Shown here: piece after piece, positions 26,628 to 37,109 of the stretch
Layout of the letters: every line of letters begins with the position of its first letter
How positions within the stretch are numbered: position 1 is the stretch's first letter
Program-made: the position numbers and the translations under genes
The notes under the pieces: generated by a model
Told to the model about the DNA's origin: nothing
The model's database searches: none
What the model saw: only the letters and a program-made list of their open reading frames with translations
From: Clostridia bacterium
Lineage (GTDB): Bacteria; Bacillota; Clostridia; TANB77; CAG-508
Reading direction: 5' to 3'
NCBI GenBank assembly: GCA_022791735.1
Contig: JAAVZQ010000068.1
Coordinates: 4,841-68,840, forward strand
DNA: 64,000 nt

Positions 26628-28625
26628 TCAACATAATGCTTTGTTTTTTGTCATTTCACATATTATTTCTGCCGTTTTTTCTACTCCTAATGTATCACTA
26701 TTTACACATATATCATAATTTTCAGGACTATTCCATTCGTTTCCTGTATAGTGTTTATAGTGATTTGCTCTTAGCTTATTAATCTTTGTTATTTCTTTTT
26801 CTGCATTTTTCTTATCTAGTCCATAAATTTCTGTTGCTCTTTTTATTTTGTTTTCTTTATTGCTATATATAAATACTTTTATAATATTTGGTCTGTCTTT
26901 TAAAACAAAGTCTGCACATCTTCCTATTATTACACAAGATTGTTTTTCTGAAAGTTCTTTTATGACCTCTGCTTCTTTAACAAATAACTCATCTTCATTG
27001 CTTAGACCTGTATAATATCCATTATTTAATCCTGCTAAGTTAGACCTTTTCTGCTCATTATTTTCTATGTATTCTGTTGATAATCCTGTCTTCTCTGCTA
27101 CTTTAATTATGAAGTTTTTATCATATAAATTAATTCCTAACTTATCTGAAATCAATTTTCCAACATATCTACCCCCTGAACCATATTCTCTTGCAATTGT
27201 TATAATTACATGGTTTTCAAGCGGACTATCTATATTAGTATTATCTACAATAATTTCTGTTTGTCTCTTGTTTTTACCTAAATTTTTCATTTCAAAAACA
27301 AGTAAAGTTGTTGCAACTGCAAATGCGATACCATCTGCAACTGGTCCTGCACATAGTATACCTTCTATACCAAATAAATGCCCTAGTATAAAGAAAGCTG
27401 GTACTAAAATAACTATTTGTCTTGATAATGAAAGTATTGCACTTTTTGCACTTTTTCCAATTGCTTGGAAGAATATTCCTGATGAAATTTGCACTCCGTT
27501 AAATACACATAGCATTAGATATATCCTAAATGTCATACACGCAAATTCCATGTAGTTACTATCACCACTACCAAAAATTGATATTAATTTATCTGGTATT
27601 GTTTGATATAGTATAAATGAAATTATACTAATTACCACATTTATAGTCAAAACCGTTTTTAAGGTTTGTTTTACTCTATCGTATTTGCCTGCACCATAGT
27701 TATATCCTAAAATTGGCTGTGAACCTGCTGCAACTCCTATAATTATGCTATATACTATTTGACTGATTTTCATAACTATACCAAATACTGTAATTGGTAT
27801 TTCTGCTCCAAATCTAGAGTTTACACCATATTTTCTAAGTAAGTTATTTTGTACTGCAACAACAACTACTATACTCATTTGTGTAATAAAACTACTAATT
27901 CCAAGTGATGCAACTCTTATTGCAACTTTTGGTTGTACTTTAAAATCGTCCTTATTGAGCTCAATTGATTTAAGCCTTTTTAAATATGCTATATTTATTA
28001 TAAATCCTAAAATCTGGCTAATTACTGTTGCTATTGCTGCTCCTGCAACTCCCATATTGAAAACAAATATGAAAATTGGATCCAATATAATATTTAGGAT
28101 TGCACCTGCAAGCATAGATGCCATTGCGTACTTAGGACTTCCATCTGCTCTTATAACTGAGTTTAATGTTGTTCCTATCATCATAAATGGTAATCCCATA
28201 ACGATTATATATCCATACTCAGTAGCATATTCTCTTAAGGCATCTGTACATCCAAATATGTTTAATAATTGTGGCAGAAATATTAATGATATAGCACACA
28301 AAGCTACCGCTATAATTATTGAAACTACTATACTATTTGCAACACCTTTGCTTGCTTCTTTCTTCTTCTTTTCTCCTAATTTTAAGCTTAAATATGCTGA
28401 TGCTCCATCTCCAAAGCATAAGGCAAAAGCTAGACAAACTACAGTTAGTGGAAATATTATATTTGTTGCTCCATTTCCTAGATATCCTACTCCCCAGCCA
28501 ATAAAAATTTGGTCAACTATGTTGTATAATGAGTTTACTACTAATGAAATAATTGATGGGACTGCAAATTTCTTAATTAGTTTACCAATTTTTTCTGTTC
28601 CTAATATGTTTTCTTCTTTTTCCAT
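26628..28625 (-). CDS. MATE efflux transporter fused to a cytidylate-kinase-like domain
   Basis: 665 aa. Residues 1-450 form a 12-helix MATE transporter (EKIGKLIKKFAVPSIISLVVNSLYNIVDQIFIG; LPFMMIGTTLNSVIRADGSPKYAM; AAGSQPILGYNYGA). After a hydrophilic linker, residues about 468-665 are a cytidylate-kinase-like P-loop domain: HVIITIAREYGSGGRYVGKLISDKLGINLYDKNFI (Walker A variant), SCVIIGRCADFVLKDRPN and RANHYKHYTGNEWNSPENYDICVNSD. The frame is continuous, so the fusion is real in this sequence. The kinase domain would be cytosolic and might couple nucleotide binding to export; inference. Monocistronic; no in-frame CGG. Confidence 0.93.
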   Translation of the reverse strand: MEKEENILGTEKIGKLIKKFAVPSIISLVVNSLYNIVDQIFIGWGVGYLGNGATNIIFPLTVVCLAFALCFGDGASAYLSLKLGEKKKKEASKGVANSIVVSIIIAVALCAISLIFLPQLLNIFGCTDALREYATEYGYIIVMGLPFMMIGTTLNSVIRADGSPKYAMASMLAGAILNIILDPIFIFVFNMGVAGAAIATVISQILGFIINIAYLKRLKSIELNKDDFKVQPKVAIRVASLGISSFITQMSIVVVVAVQNNLLRKYGVNSRFGAEIPITVFGIVMKISQIVYSIIIGVAAGSQPILGYNYGAGKYDRVKQTLKTVLTINVVISIISFILYQTIPDKLISIFGSGDSNYMEFACMTFRIYLMLCVFNGVQISSGIFFQAIGKSAKSAILSLSRQIVILVPAFFILGHLFGIEGILCAGPVADGIAFAVATTLLVFEMKNLGKNKRQTEIIVDNTNIDSPLENHVIITIAREYGSGGRYVGKLISDKLGINLYDKNFIIKVAEKTGLSTEYIENNEQKRSNLAGLNNGYYTGLSNEDELFVKEAEVIKELSEKQSCVIIGRCADFVLKDRPNIIKVFIYSNKENKIKRATEIYGLDKKNAEKEITKINKLRANHYKHYTGNEWNSPENYDICVNSDTLGVEKTAEIICEMTKNKALC

Positions 28626-28799
28626 TTTTCCTTTTCCTCCTAACTTTTTTTATTTGAAACCCAAAAAAAATAGATGTGCGAATCCGCACGCCTATCTCTC
28701 GATAGTTAAAGTATTATATCACAAATTTTTCTGAATTGTCAAGCAAAATCTTTTTGACAAATTGCAAATGTCTTTTGGGTACAATATGCTTTTAGCCAA

Positions 28800-28961
28800 A
28801 CAGATAAAACAGTATTATGGTCGCTATTTATAACAAATCCAAAGGAATTGGTCGAAAAGATAATAAGCGAAAATGAAGATATAAAGAAAGCAAATGAAGA
28901 ATTAGAAAAATTGCAAAAGAAGACAAAGCAACCTAGAAAATTTTATATAATCAATAGTTAT
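28800..28961 (+). pseudogene. remnant of an Rpn-family recombination-promoting nuclease
   Basis: Open frame without start: DKTVLWSLFITNPKELVEKI, ISENEDIKKANEELEKLQKK. LW-LFI-NPK-x(7)-EDIKKA-EELEKL is typical of the region after the PD-(D/E)xK domain in Rpn proteins. The nuclease core is absent and unrelated AT-rich sequence follows. Decayed copy. Confidence 0.5.
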
Positions 28962-29120
28962 AAATATAGCTATCGATTATTTTTTTACTTTTTATTTATA
29001 TTTTTAACAAATGCATTCAAATGTATGATTAAATTATAGCATTCTTTTAAATGCGTCTTAGGGCATTTTTTCAAATGCATGATACAATTTTATTATATCA
29101 TTACATTAGGGGAGTATTTT

Positions 29121-29360
29121 ATGTATTTAAAGAGATTGAGAGATTTGAGGGAAGATATCGATGCAAAGCAAACTACAATTGCTGAATTTCTTGGTATAAC
29201 TAGGCAACAATATAGCCTTTATGAAACAGGAAAAAGAGATATGCCATCAGAATATATAAAAAGGTTAGCACGATTTTATAATACCTCTACTGATTACATT
29301 TTAGAACTTACAGATAATATTAAACCATACCAAAGTGAAAAGGAGTATGCTATACATTAA
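29121..29360 (+). CDS. small XRE-family regulator
   Basis: 79 aa: MYLKRLRDLREDIDAKQTTI, then AEFLGITRQQYSLYETGKRD, then IKRLARFYNTSTDYILELTDNIKPYQ. AGGGGAG precedes the ATG at 29121; the open frame extends further upstream but lacks a site. Paralogue of the 71-aa regulator at 16079. Two direct repeats of CAAATG(C/T)ATGAT followed by ATT lie at about 29018-29035 and 29076-29094, probably promoter or operator copies. Confidence 0.85.
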   Translation: MYLKRLRDLREDIDAKQTTIAEFLGITRQQYSLYETGKRDMPSEYIKRLARFYNTSTDYILELTDNIKPYQSEKEYAIH

Positions 29361-29590
29361 AATTTTTATTTGTCCTAATAGTGCATACAAATAATTGAGA
29401 GTTTTTTCAAAATTTTAATTTCCTTTCTTTTTAATATTTTATGTCGATTTAATATCCACTTTTTATTATATATTTTAATATAACTTATATATAAAGTTTT
29501 ACTGATGGATAACTATGCTTTTAAATTATAAAAAAGCAAAGAAATGTACCATTATACACTTCTTCGCCCCTTTGAATTATTTAATATTTC

Positions 29591-29731
29591 TTACATAATA
29601 CCCATGCGTTTTGCCATTTGTTTTCCTTTTTTCATTAAATGTCTTTTGACTTTACTATTACTTTCTATATACATCATAGCAATTCCTGCTGCTCCAACTG
29701 CACCTATTACCATACCTTTAACAAACTTCAT
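29591..29731 (-). CDS. 46-aa YtxH-like small membrane protein
   Basis: Too short for usual ORF cut-offs. Starts MKFVKGMVIGAVGAAGIAMM and ends GKQMAKRMGIM. One membrane helix followed by a basic amphipathic tail, as in YtxH/DUF948-type small proteins. AAGGAGGA lies seven bases before the ATG, which is the best support. Confidence 0.65.
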   Translation of the reverse strand: MKFVKGMVIGAVGAAGIAMMYIESNSKVKRHLMKKGKQMAKRMGIM

Positions 29732-29796
29732 AAATTTGTCCTCCTTATTTAATTTTTAACTCTAATACTATTATTACAAATTTAACTAAATCTATA

Positions 29797-30163
29797 CTAA
29801 TTTTCTTGCTTTTTAAAAAGTGTTATAATTTCTACAATTGCTATAATTAGTAAAAATATACCAAAATACATTTTTAGTTTACTTGTATCAAGATTTACAG
29901 ATATCTTTGCACCGAATAACTGCACCGTACAATTCCACATCCGTGCAACAATTAGTCCTGTTTTCCATTTTATAAGTTTTTGCTTTAAGTTTGTTATTAT
30001 GCTTACAATTGCTGTTGGCACAAAAAATACCAGGTTTGCTCCTTGTGCTACATGCTGGTCATAATGCATAAACAAAGAAAGGCACAAAATAAGTATTGTT
30101 CCTCCTCCCATTCCCATACCAGAAACTGTTCCTGAAATTAATCCGAATTAGTATGTTCCACAT
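29797..30163 (-). CDS. TauE/SafE family permease, second half-size protein (four CGGN +1 sites)
   Basis: 120 aa after four skips. Starts at the ATG 30161-30163 with GGAGGAG: MWNILIGLISGTVSGMGMGGGTILI..., then LVFFVPTAIVSIITNLKQKLIKWKTGLIVAGCGIVGAVIGAKISVNLDTSKLKMYFGIFLLIIAIVEI. One site at 30143-30145 (ATT-CGGA); three more within 32 nt at 29941-29943 (GCA-CGGA), 29925-29927 (GTA-CGGT) and 29912-29914 (ATT-CGGT). The triple cluster sums to a full codon, so the normal frame stays open but reads nonsense (ARMWNCTVQLFGA) where GCGIVGAVIGA is expected. Probable partner of 30304-30655 in a sulfite/organic-anion exporter. Confidence 0.9.
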
Positions 30164-30182
30164 TTCTCCTCCTTTGTAAAAC

Positions 30183-30303
30183 GAATTTAAATCAGCGTCT
30201 TGCATCGTTACTACTCAAAAGAGGTCACTATCCGCGTACTCACGTACACCTGCGTAGCACTCGTCTTCGTATACCTTGCAATCGGCGGCATTTAAGTTCG
30301 TTT
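30183..30303. repeat. intergenic structured element, possible type 2 relative
   Basis: Starts AAATCAGCGTCTTGC and ends ACCTTGCAATCGGCGGC. The first end resembles the type 2 elements at 2567 and 8936, the other end is diverged. Locally GC-richer than its surroundings; flanked by AACGAATTTAAAT / ATTTAAGTTCGTT, a near-perfect 13-bp inverted repeat. Confidence 0.5.
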
Positions 30304-30655
30304 CTAATTTTGTATCACTAATCTAATTCCTGCATATATAAGGAACACTATGAAAAATATTTTTAGTGTTTTGTCTGACAGTTTTTGTAAAAGTTTTGCT
30401 CCAGTAAATCCTCCAATTACTCCTCCGAATTGCACATAAAATACTCATTTTAAAGTCTATATATGAAGAATTAAAGTAAAAAATTGAACTTGCACATACC
30501 ATTGGTAATATACAAAATACCGAAGTGGCTCTTGCCTCTTTTTCACCTAATTTTAAAATAAAAGTAAAAGCTGGAACAAGTATCATTCCTCCTCCTGAAC
30601 CGAAGAGGCCAGTCACTGTTCCAGCTAATAGTCCAATTATTATCTTCTTTAACAT
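30304..30655 (-). CDS. TauE/SafE family permease, first half-size protein (one CGGN +1 site)
   Basis: 116 aa after one skip. MLKKIIIGLLAGTVTGLFGSGGGMILVPAF carries the family G-x-FGxGGG-x(2)-L-P motif; then LGEKEARATSVFCILPMV, and after the CGG at 30425-30427 (ATT-CGGA) SILCAIGGVIGGFTGAKLLQKLSDKTLKIFFIVFLIYAGIRL. The pair of half-length genes resembles a split 240-aa TauE; each half has the same four-helix plan. Confidence 0.9.
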
Positions 30656-30714
30656 CTCAAATCACTTCTTAATACTATTATAATTTAAAAATAGTATTTG
30701 CAGTTCTATTCTTT

Positions 30715-32676
30715 TTATACACCATATTTGTCTAATATTTTAGCCAAATCATTTGAAAAATCTCTAAGCATAACTAACTTAATACTTGTTTCCTTATCAC
30801 CTGTATATTCATCTATAATTTGTTTCAATTGTCTAATATTCTTCATCTCTGGCTCTATTTCTTTTGTAAATAATTCTGCCCTATTTACAAGCTTTTCTCC
30901 AATCGTAACTATATCTTCATTACTTGCACAAGAAAGCCTTTGGAAAGTTTGATATACATCATAATACTTAAATATTGGTATATCCATGCATTCTTTATCA
31001 AATCTCTCATAAAACACTTCCATTTTCATCGGAATACATTTGAATATACTATCTGCCTTTTCAATATACATTCTATCTTTTAGCTTTGAATTTAAGTTGT
31101 AGAAATGTACCAATATATCTTCTACATCTTGAGAAGCCTCCCCCATTCCTATTGTATCTAGTTCATCTTCTACATTATCACAATAAGCTGAAACTAGCGA
31201 AGATAAGTTCATACCATGTGTGAATATCCCTTTAACATGTTTCATATCCTGTTTTATTAAGCCTTTTCTTATTAAATAATCAAAATAGATAAATAGTTTT
31301 ACATCCTCCATAAGGCTTGTCTTCCCTGATTTTACATCCTCTAATACTTCATTTATAACTTCATCAAATTCTTCATCACTTATTTTCCAATACTCTTCTG
31401 TTAATAATCTTTTATATCCTGGTAGATTTGATGTGTCTACTGTATTTATTATTGTTTCCATGTCTTTTTTAAAGGTTTTCATGTCAAATATTCTTGTTCT
31501 TACATATATTTCTATGAATTTGAAAAATCTATATTCTGATTTAAAATTATAGTAATATGTGTTATCAAATTCTTTTATATAGAATTGCCTATTATCCATA
31601 AGTACTCTTGAAGAAACAAGTATTGACTTGTATTCTTCATTATTTGAAATATTTACAAATTTATCTTTTGTAATTTTTCCTGCTTTAATTTCAAAAGATA
31701 CTGCTATTGTAAATATAAGCATTGTTTGTAAAACTCTGTTATTTATATTTGGATAGGCTCTTGTAACCATTTCATACACTTTTTTGAAATCATTTAGTGC
31801 ATGTTTTAAAATTCTTAAGTTACGAGTTCCACTTTTATTAAAGGTTGTAATTATGAGTCCAGTAGCTTCTCTCAAAAACCTAATTAGGTCAGGATTTGAT
31901 TCATACCTCATAAGCAAACCGGTTTATTATATAATCAAATTTTGGTTGATATTCAAAGGTTTCTCCTATTAACTTTTCTTTTATCCTTTCATAATCATTT
32001 GCCTTATCAAATACATATTCTATCTTATCTTGTATCTTTTCAACCATTGGTTTGTCTGTTACTTGTGTTAGCTCATCCTCTTTATCAAGGATATATGTTG
32101 CAATAAATGTTTTCATCTCTAAGTTTGTACTTTTTAGTTTAGTAGAAAGTTCTTTTTCATTACAAATAATAATTGTTTTTATATGGTCATGTTCTACAAA
32201 ATTATTTATATATCCCAAAATATCAATAACATCTACATTTGCTCTTTCTAAGTCATCAAAACATAAAACTTTATCCTCTGTTGAGAAAAAGTCTCCATAG
32301 TTTACTCTATCACCATTTTGTGTAACCCCAAATAAATTTGCCATATCAATACCAGTTTTTGCATATTCTGGTATTTTATCTACTCCATTTGCTTCCATAT
32401 ATTTCTTTAAGTTCTTATCCATAAGCTGTGTTGTTTCTATAAATATTTTTTTGCTTATTTCTTCTAGGTTAGATATTCCGATAGAGTGACATATATATTG
32501 TTGTGTAAGATTGTCCGATTTAGCTTCATAGATTCTATTTTGTTTCTTACTTTGTTATTCCAAAAATAAGTTTTTCCGCTTCCCCACTCTCCGTTTATCA
32601 TTACTGCATAATCTGTGTAGTCTGCTCTTACATAATCTAATATACTTTCAACTAATTCTTCCATATTCTCCTCCAA
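30715..32676 (-). CDS. KAP-type P-loop NTPase (three CGGN +1 sites)
   Basis: 652 aa. N-terminus with MINGEWGSGKTYFW (Walker A near residue 30), a loop TTIYMSLYGISNLEEISKKIF, Walker B KVLCFDDLERANVDVIDILGYIN and sensor-like IIICNEKEL; the remaining 400 residues are helical without clear membrane segments. Sites: 32515-32517 (AAT-CGGA, giving LNGQSYTT), 32478-32480 (TAT-CGGA, giving SLYGISN) and 31919-31921 (AAC-CGGT, giving IINGLLMRYE). The first two together switch frame and then switch again within 37 nt. KAP NTPases are often membrane- or defence-associated; no partner is visible. Downstream of comF. Confidence 0.82.
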
Positions 32677-32684
32677 TCTTTAGT

Positions 32685-33319
32685 TTATTTAGCTAGTGTT
32701 AAAACTACTATTTCTTTTGCTCCACTTGACTTTAGCACTCTTGCACATTCATTTACTGTTGCACCGAGTTGTATAAACATCGTCAAAAAGAACTATGTTC
32801 TTATCAAATATTATCTCTTTTTCTCTAGTTTTATATGCGTTTTTTACATTTTCTATACGTTCTTTTCTATTCAATGTGCTTTGCATTTTATTATCTTTTA
32901 TTTTTTCAATTACACCCTCATAATTCAAATTATTTTGTGTTTTTGCAATTTCCTTTGCAATAAGTGTACTTTGGTTGTACCCTCTTTTAAGTTTTTTCTT
33001 TTTATACATTGGTACTTCTGTAATTATATCATAATTTTTTAATATTTCGCATATTTTTTCATTATTTAATAATATTTTTGCAAAACTTTTATACATATAT
33101 GATTTTCCGGTCAAATTTATATTTCAAAATACTTGTCCTCACAGCTTTCTTATAGTCCATTATATAAATATGCTTATTAAAATATTTGTCTTTATAATTT
33201 TCAACCTTCAAATCTACATTAAGCTTATGTACACACTCATCACAAACCCAGTCTTTGCAAAGTTTTCCGCAAAATCCACATACAGGAGGAAAAATTAAAT
33301 CTAAAACCTTATCAAGCAT
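32685..33319 (-). CDS. ComF family phosphoribosyltransferase-like protein (two CGGN +1 sites)
   Basis: 210 aa. N-terminal zinc ribbon PPVCGFCGKLCKDWVCDECV, then YKFDGKSYMYKSFAKILLNN, KKLKRGYNQSTLIAKEIAK and the PRPP motif NIVLFDDVYTTGATVNECARVLK. Sites: 33107-33109 (GAC-CGGA, giving KFDGK) and 32764-32766 (ACT-CGGT), which supplies the conserved TTGAT of the phosphoribosyltransferase loop. Family linked to DNA uptake in competent species. Directly follows recD2. Confidence 0.93.
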
Positions 33320-33341
33320 ACCGCTCTCCTTCCTGCCCCCT

Positions 33342-35551
33342 CTATACTTCTCTTAGTTTAAACTCCAAACCTGTATTTCTAACCTTTGCATCTGTATTTT
33401 GTATCATAAACCTAACCACATCATTACTTCCCACAATAATCAAAAGCTTTTTTGCCCTTGTTATCGCAGTATAAAGCAAATTTCTTGTAAGGAGCATTGG
33501 CGCTGACCTAACTATCGGCAAAATTACTACATCAAACTCACTTCCTTGCGATTTATGTACAGTAACTGCATACGAATGTTCTAATTGGTCTAATTCGTCA
33601 AATCCATATATCGCATTTTTTCCATCAAAACATGCTTCAACCGTTTCTGTAACAGTACTTATTTTCGTAATCTTTCCCATTTCTCCGTTAAATATTCCTG
33701 TACCGATTTCTCCTCCGCTGTTCCCATTCTATATCATAATTGTTTTTCATCTGCATTATACTATCCCCTTCTCTAAATGCAGATGCACCGAACTTGTTTT
33801 TCCTTCTTTTTATCAATATTAGGGTTTACAAGTTCTTGTACCATTTTATTTATTTCTCTTGTTCCAACCATACCTTTTTTACTAGGTGTAATTATTTGTA
33901 CACTTTTAAAATCTTGATACCCTTCAAACTTTTTTAGTCCATCTTTGTATAATGATAGAACAAAATCCATTATTCTTTCAGGACTTCTTTCATCTACAAA
34001 AAAGAAATCTTTCTTCAAAGCTCCTTCTTTATCATCTATAAAATATTCTCCTGAATTTACTCTATGTGCATTAAGGACAATCTTAGATGCAGCAGCTTGT
34101 CTAAAAATTTTATCTAATGTTATTACATTTATTCTTTCAGATGAAATTATAGATTTTAGCACACTTCCGTGGACCAACTGATGGAAGTTGGTCTACATCT
34201 CCAACTAGTACAAGTTTTGTTCCCTCATACACTCCTGTTAATAAATATTTCATAAGTGCTAGGTCAATCATAGAAACCTCATCTACTATGATTACATCTG
34301 CATCTATTGGTTCTATACTTAAGTCCTCTTTTATATAGTTTACCTCGTCTACTTTTGTTATCTGCAAAAGCCTATGAAGCGTCATTGCGTGTTGTCCTGT
34401 TGTCTCAGTCATTTTCTTTGCAGCTCTTCCGTGTTGGAGCACAAAGCACAACTTTTTTCCCTTCATTTTTGTATAAATCTATTATGCTTTTTATAATCGT
34501 TGTTTTTCCAGTTCCTGGTCCACCTGTGATTACACACACATTATTTTTACTTACAGAATATATTGCTTCTCTTTGCTTTTCTGATAACTCAATTCCATTT
34601 GCTTTTTCTAGTTCCTCTAGTTTTTCTTTTATATTTGCTATTTGTTTTCTATTTTTTACATTGTCTAGTCTTATAAGTTTTCCTGCAACAAATATTTCTG
34701 CTTCATAGAATTGTCTTAAATATACCCATTCTTCCTCTTCTCTGTCTTCTATAAAGACAGTCCCTTTAACTTTAAGTTGGTTTAAAATTATTTCAATAGT
34801 GCTTTCTGAAATCTGAAGAAGTCCTGATGTAAAATCTAGCAAATTATTTTTTACAACACAAGTATGTCCATTATAGCTTGCAAGTAATAATCCATATTTA
34901 ATCCCATAAATAATTCTTTGTTCATCATCTTCATTTACACCTATCCTAAGTGCCGCTTCATCTATTGTCTTAAAACTAATTCCTTTTACTACATCAATTA
35001 ATCTATATGGATCACTCTTTATTTCTTCTATTGCATTTATTCCATATAATTCATAGACTTTTTTTGCATAACTTGATGCGATGCCTATTTCTTCTAAAAA
35101 ATCTACTATTTTCCAAAGCTCTTTATTTTGCACAAAACTTTCAGATATTTCTATTGCTTTTTCTTTGGTTATCCCTCTAATGGTCGCAAGTTTTTCTGGC
35201 TCTTTCTCTAAAACATAAATAGTTTCATCCCCAAATTTTTTTATTATCTTTTCTGCTGTTGCAGGTCCTACCCATTTTATGCTTCCTCCACCTAAGTATC
35301 TTTCAAGTGCATCTAAAGTCTTTGGCATTTCTTTTCTAAAAGTTTCTACTTTAAATTGTTCGCCATAGTCTTTATGTGTTACAAATTCTCCGTGTAAGCA
35401 CTACACTATCTCCTATATTTATAAACGGCAAAAAACCGACTATTGTAATCGTATCTTCTTCTGCTTTTAGCCTTGCAACTGTATATGAATTAACTTCATT
35501 GCAATATATAATTGTTTCTATTTCTCCTTCGATTTCTATACTCAAATGCAT
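33342..35551 (-). CDS. recD2: RecD2-type SF1B DNA helicase (five CGGN +1 sites)
   Basis: 734 aa after five skips. N-terminal OB-like segment (SYTVARLKAEEDTITIVGFLPFINIGDSVVLTGEF), tandem HhH region (GGGSIKWVGPATAEKIIKKFG), Walker A VITGGPGTGKTTIIK, APTGRAAKKM, Walker B DVIIVDEVSMID, VGDVDQLPSVGPGSVLKS, and the C-terminal motifs YAVTVHKSQGSEFD and YTAITRAKKLLIIVG. Sites: 35390-35392 (ACA-CGGA), 34429-34431 (ACA-CGGA, APTGRA), 34167-34169 (CCA-CGGA, SVGPG), 33788-33790 (GTT-CGGT), 33715-33717 (CAG-CGGA). Read conventionally it would be five fragments. Confidence 0.94.
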
Positions 35552-35562
35552 CTTGTCCTTTC

Positions 35563-36222
35563 TTACTTTCTTAGTACTTCTATTGTTTCTTCCATATTAT
35601 CACTATTTACTATTGCTGTACCTACAACAAATATATTTGCTCCTGCATTTTTTGCGTCTTCGATATTTTCTGGCTTTATTCCACCATCTACTTCTATATC
35701 AATATCTATATTATTTTCGTCTATGTATTTCTTTAAAATACTTACTTTTTCCAAAGTCTCTGGAATTAGCTTTTGTCCACCAAGTCCTGGTTCTACTGTC
35801 ATTACTAAACATAAATGTATATATGGTAAAAATTCATATATTTCTTCTATTTTTGTATTTGGTTTTACTGAAAGTCCTACTTTTATTCCCTGTGACTTTA
35901 TATAGTCTATCAACTCTTTTACTTCTTCTTTTGATTTTGTCGCTTCTACATGAAAAGTTATTATATTTGGATTAAATCCTGCATATTCATCTATAAACCC
36001 TTTTACATCTTCTACCATAAGGTGTACATCTATTGGAATATTAGAAATTTGTTTTACTGTGTTTGTATAGTCTTTCATAAGTTCTGTTGTATCTTTTGGT
36101 ACAAATTTTCCATCCATTACATCTATATGGAAATAGTCTGTATGTGCAACCTCCAATCCATAAAAAATTTTAGTGGCTTGGTCTTTTTCTACGTTTAATA
36201 TTGAAGTTGATATTTCTACCAT
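35563..36222 (-). CDS. rpe: ribulose-phosphate 3-epimerase
   Basis: 219-aa TIM barrel of the pentose phosphate pathway. STSILNVEKD, HIDVMDGKFVPKDT, DVHLMVED, TFHVEATKS, MTVEPGLGGQKLIPETLEKV and IEVDGGIKPENI are visible. A Bacillus-type ordering rsgA-rpe on one strand; the rpe ATG overlaps the rsgA TAG. Intact, no CGG. Confidence 0.96.
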   Translation of the reverse strand: MVEISTSILNVEKDQATKIFYGLEVAHTDYFHIDVMDGKFVPKDTTELMKDYTNTVKQISNIPIDVHLMVEDVKGFIDEYAGFNPNIITFHVEATKSKEEVKELIDYIKSQGIKVGLSVKPNTKIEEIYEFLPYIHLCLVMTVEPGLGGQKLIPETLEKVSILKKYIDENNIDIDIEVDGGIKPENIEDAKNAGANIFVVGTAIVNSDNMEETIEVLRK

Positions 36223-37104
36223 TTGTGTTCCTCCTTTATTTTTAATTCGTTATATATATTTATATAATTTTTATATCTTGATTCTTGAATTTTTCCGTGA
36301 GTTTAGAGCGTTTTTTACTCCACAATTTTCTTCTTTTATGTGAGTACATCCGAACAAATTCGCATTTTTTGATGTGTTCTTTAAATTCTATGAAATATTT
36401 ATCTAAATCTTTTGTTTCTATCTCAAATATGTCGATTGTTTGAAAGCCCGGTGTATCTAAGAAATAGCTGTTTTCCTCTATCATATAAAGTGTACTGTCT
36501 GTTGTAGTATTTTTTCCTCTTTTGTTTTTCTTACTAATGTCTCCTGTATCTGCAACTTGTTTATTTAAAATTTTATTTGTGATTGTTGACTTTCCGTACT
36601 CCAGACTGCCCCGCAAGCACTGTTACATTGTTTTTTAATACTTCTTTTAATTCATCTATTCCGCTTCCCTGTTTCTGCATTTGTTTTTATTACTTGGTAT
36701 CCGTGTTTTTGTGTATATATCAAATATTTCTTCTGCTTTTTCTTCATCTAAATCTATTTTATTTATATTGATAATTGGGTGAATGTTTGAAAATTCTGCA
36801 AAGCAGAGCTGTTTATCTAAAACTTGCAAATTTGGTACTGGCATTTTGGGTGTTACAACAAATATAGCTTGTGTAATATTACTTACTTTTGGCCTTTTCA
36901 AATATGATTTTCTATCTAGTATATTTGTTATAATGACTTTTCCGATTTTCTATTTCTTCACACTCTACATTATCTCCGTACAACTAATTTTAACTCTGAA
37001 ATCTTTAATTTCCCACGTGCTATGGCTTCATATTCCTTTTGCTCTACATTTACTATATATGTGTTTGAAATATTTTTGATGATTTTCCCTTCTATTTCTT
37101 TCAC
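36216..37104 (-). CDS. rsgA: ribosome small-subunit GTPase RsgA (seven CGGN +1 sites)
   Basis: Circularly permuted GTPase for 30S maturation, 293 aa after seven skips. GTG start: VKEIEGKIIKNISNTYIVNVEQKEYEAIARGKLKISELKLVVGDNVECEEIENGKVIITNIL, then KRPKVSNITQAIFVV, ININKIDL, TGKGIDELKEVL, VLAGQSGVGKSTITNKIL, DTPGFQTI, CEFVGCTHIKEENCGVKNALNSGKI. Sites: 36976-36978, 36942-36944, 36701-36703, 36661-36663, 36594-36596 (Walker A Gly), 36350-36352, 36295-36297; all are CGGA. Seven shifts in 889 nt is the highest count here. Only the frame with all seven skips gives a complete protein. Confidence 0.95.
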
Positions 37105-37109
37105 CTCTT

